14,237 nucleotides of DNA. Origin: Azophilus sp964572185 (GTDB taxonomy: Bacteria > Pseudomonadota > Gammaproteobacteria > Pseudomonadales > Azotimanducaceae). Position numbers and translations under genes: made by a program. Numbering within the stretch: position 1 is the stretch's first letter; every line of letters starts with the position of its first letter. This document shows, piece by piece, positions 14,072 through 14,237 of this stretch. The notes below the pieces were generated by a model. It was not told the origin of the DNA and searched no databases. It saw only the letters and a list, made by a program, of their open reading frames with translations. Where the stretch lies: contig CAZNFI010000074.1 of NCBI GenBank assembly GCA_964572185.1, forward strand, positions 1 through 14,237, given 5' to 3'.

Positions 14072-14085
14072 GCACACCGGTGCGC
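14072..14085. promoter_or_regulatory. Palindrome upstream of the oxygenase promoter, possible operator
   Basis: GCACACCGGTGCGC has a perfect 8-base core CACCGGTG (14075-14082) and two further pairs after one mismatch. It lies 15 bases upstream of the -35 element, and ACCGGTGC recurs at 14184-14191. It is a candidate site for the TetR-family protein or an activator, but the half-sites are short for TetR operators and GC-rich DNA makes such palindromes common. The rest of the segment to 14237 shows no gene I can support. Confidence 0.25.
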
Positions 14086-14237
14086 CCGCAGCCCTGATGT
14101 TACGCCGGTTTGAAGCGGGTGGCGCGCTGGCTGCAATGGCTGCACGGGCGTGCCGAGCTGGCCGTTCCGCCAATGACCGGACGACCGGTGCATCCGGGAG
14201 GTTGCCAGGCGCACGGGAAACTGGAATTCTTCATTGT

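Noticed and set aside
14032..14214. 60-codon open frame on the - strand upstream of the oxygenase
   Set aside because: No ribosome binding site, no recognisable content, and it overlaps the oxygenase promoter.
1..14237. CRISPR array, tRNA or rRNA gene, insertion sequence or phage genes
   Set aside because: No regularly spaced repeats, cloverleaf sequences, transposase or phage proteins were seen; the only integrase-like gene is the housekeeping xerD.

Overview
The window is high-GC DNA from a gammaproteobacterium. The gene order ffh, rpsP, rimM, trmD, rplS, xerD, dsbC, hom, recJ is the housekeeping layout of that class, and the xerD and dsbC proteins read like pseudomonad/xanthomonad-type sequences. 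Two runs of N (100 and 10 bases) show that this is a scaffold from a draft or metagenome-derived assembly. I cannot place it below class level. The mix of a TonB-dependent receptor with a Rieske oxygenase would fit a degrader of aromatic or other organic compounds, but that is inference.

Region 1 (1-8908, all + strand) is the conserved core. ffh (signal recognition particle GTPase) ends in a probable intrinsic terminator. A probable promoter then starts the ribosome-maturation operon: rpsP (bS16, with a long Ala/Glu-rich tail interrupted by an assembly gap), rimM (16S maturation factor), trmD (tRNA m1G37 methyltransferase) and rplS (bL19). xerD (chromosome dimer recombinase, with a small assembly gap in the coding region) starts inside the rplS stop codon. 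After 301 bases without a clear gene come dsbC (periplasmic disulfide isomerase), hom (homoserine dehydrogenase) and recJ (5'-3' ssDNA exonuclease). Most junctions overlap or abut, and several starts are TTG or GTG, which suggests translational coupling. thrC, which follows hom in pseudomonads, is absent between hom and recJ.

Region 2 (8909-14237) is accessory. A large TonB-dependent outer-membrane receptor lies on the + strand. Facing it on the - strand is a two-gene unit: a Rieske-type oxygenase alpha subunit followed 33 bases later by a TetR-family regulator. A good sigma-70-like promoter precedes the oxygenase, with a short palindrome upstream that could be an operator. A possible 124-residue hydrophobic ORF lies in the convergent space between receptor and regulator. 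The natural model is uptake of a hydrophobic or siderophore-like ligand by the receptor and its oxidation by the oxygenase under TetR control, but substrate and pairing are unproven.

I see no CRISPR array, RNA gene, insertion sequence, prophage or clearly new defence or biosynthetic system. The most interesting points are non-consensus residues in conserved enzymes (Ffh G4 motif AKAE in place of TKxD; Glu at the TrmD catalytic Asp position), competing hairpins with a leader ORF in front of rimM, and the bridging Glu in the Rieske oxygenase.
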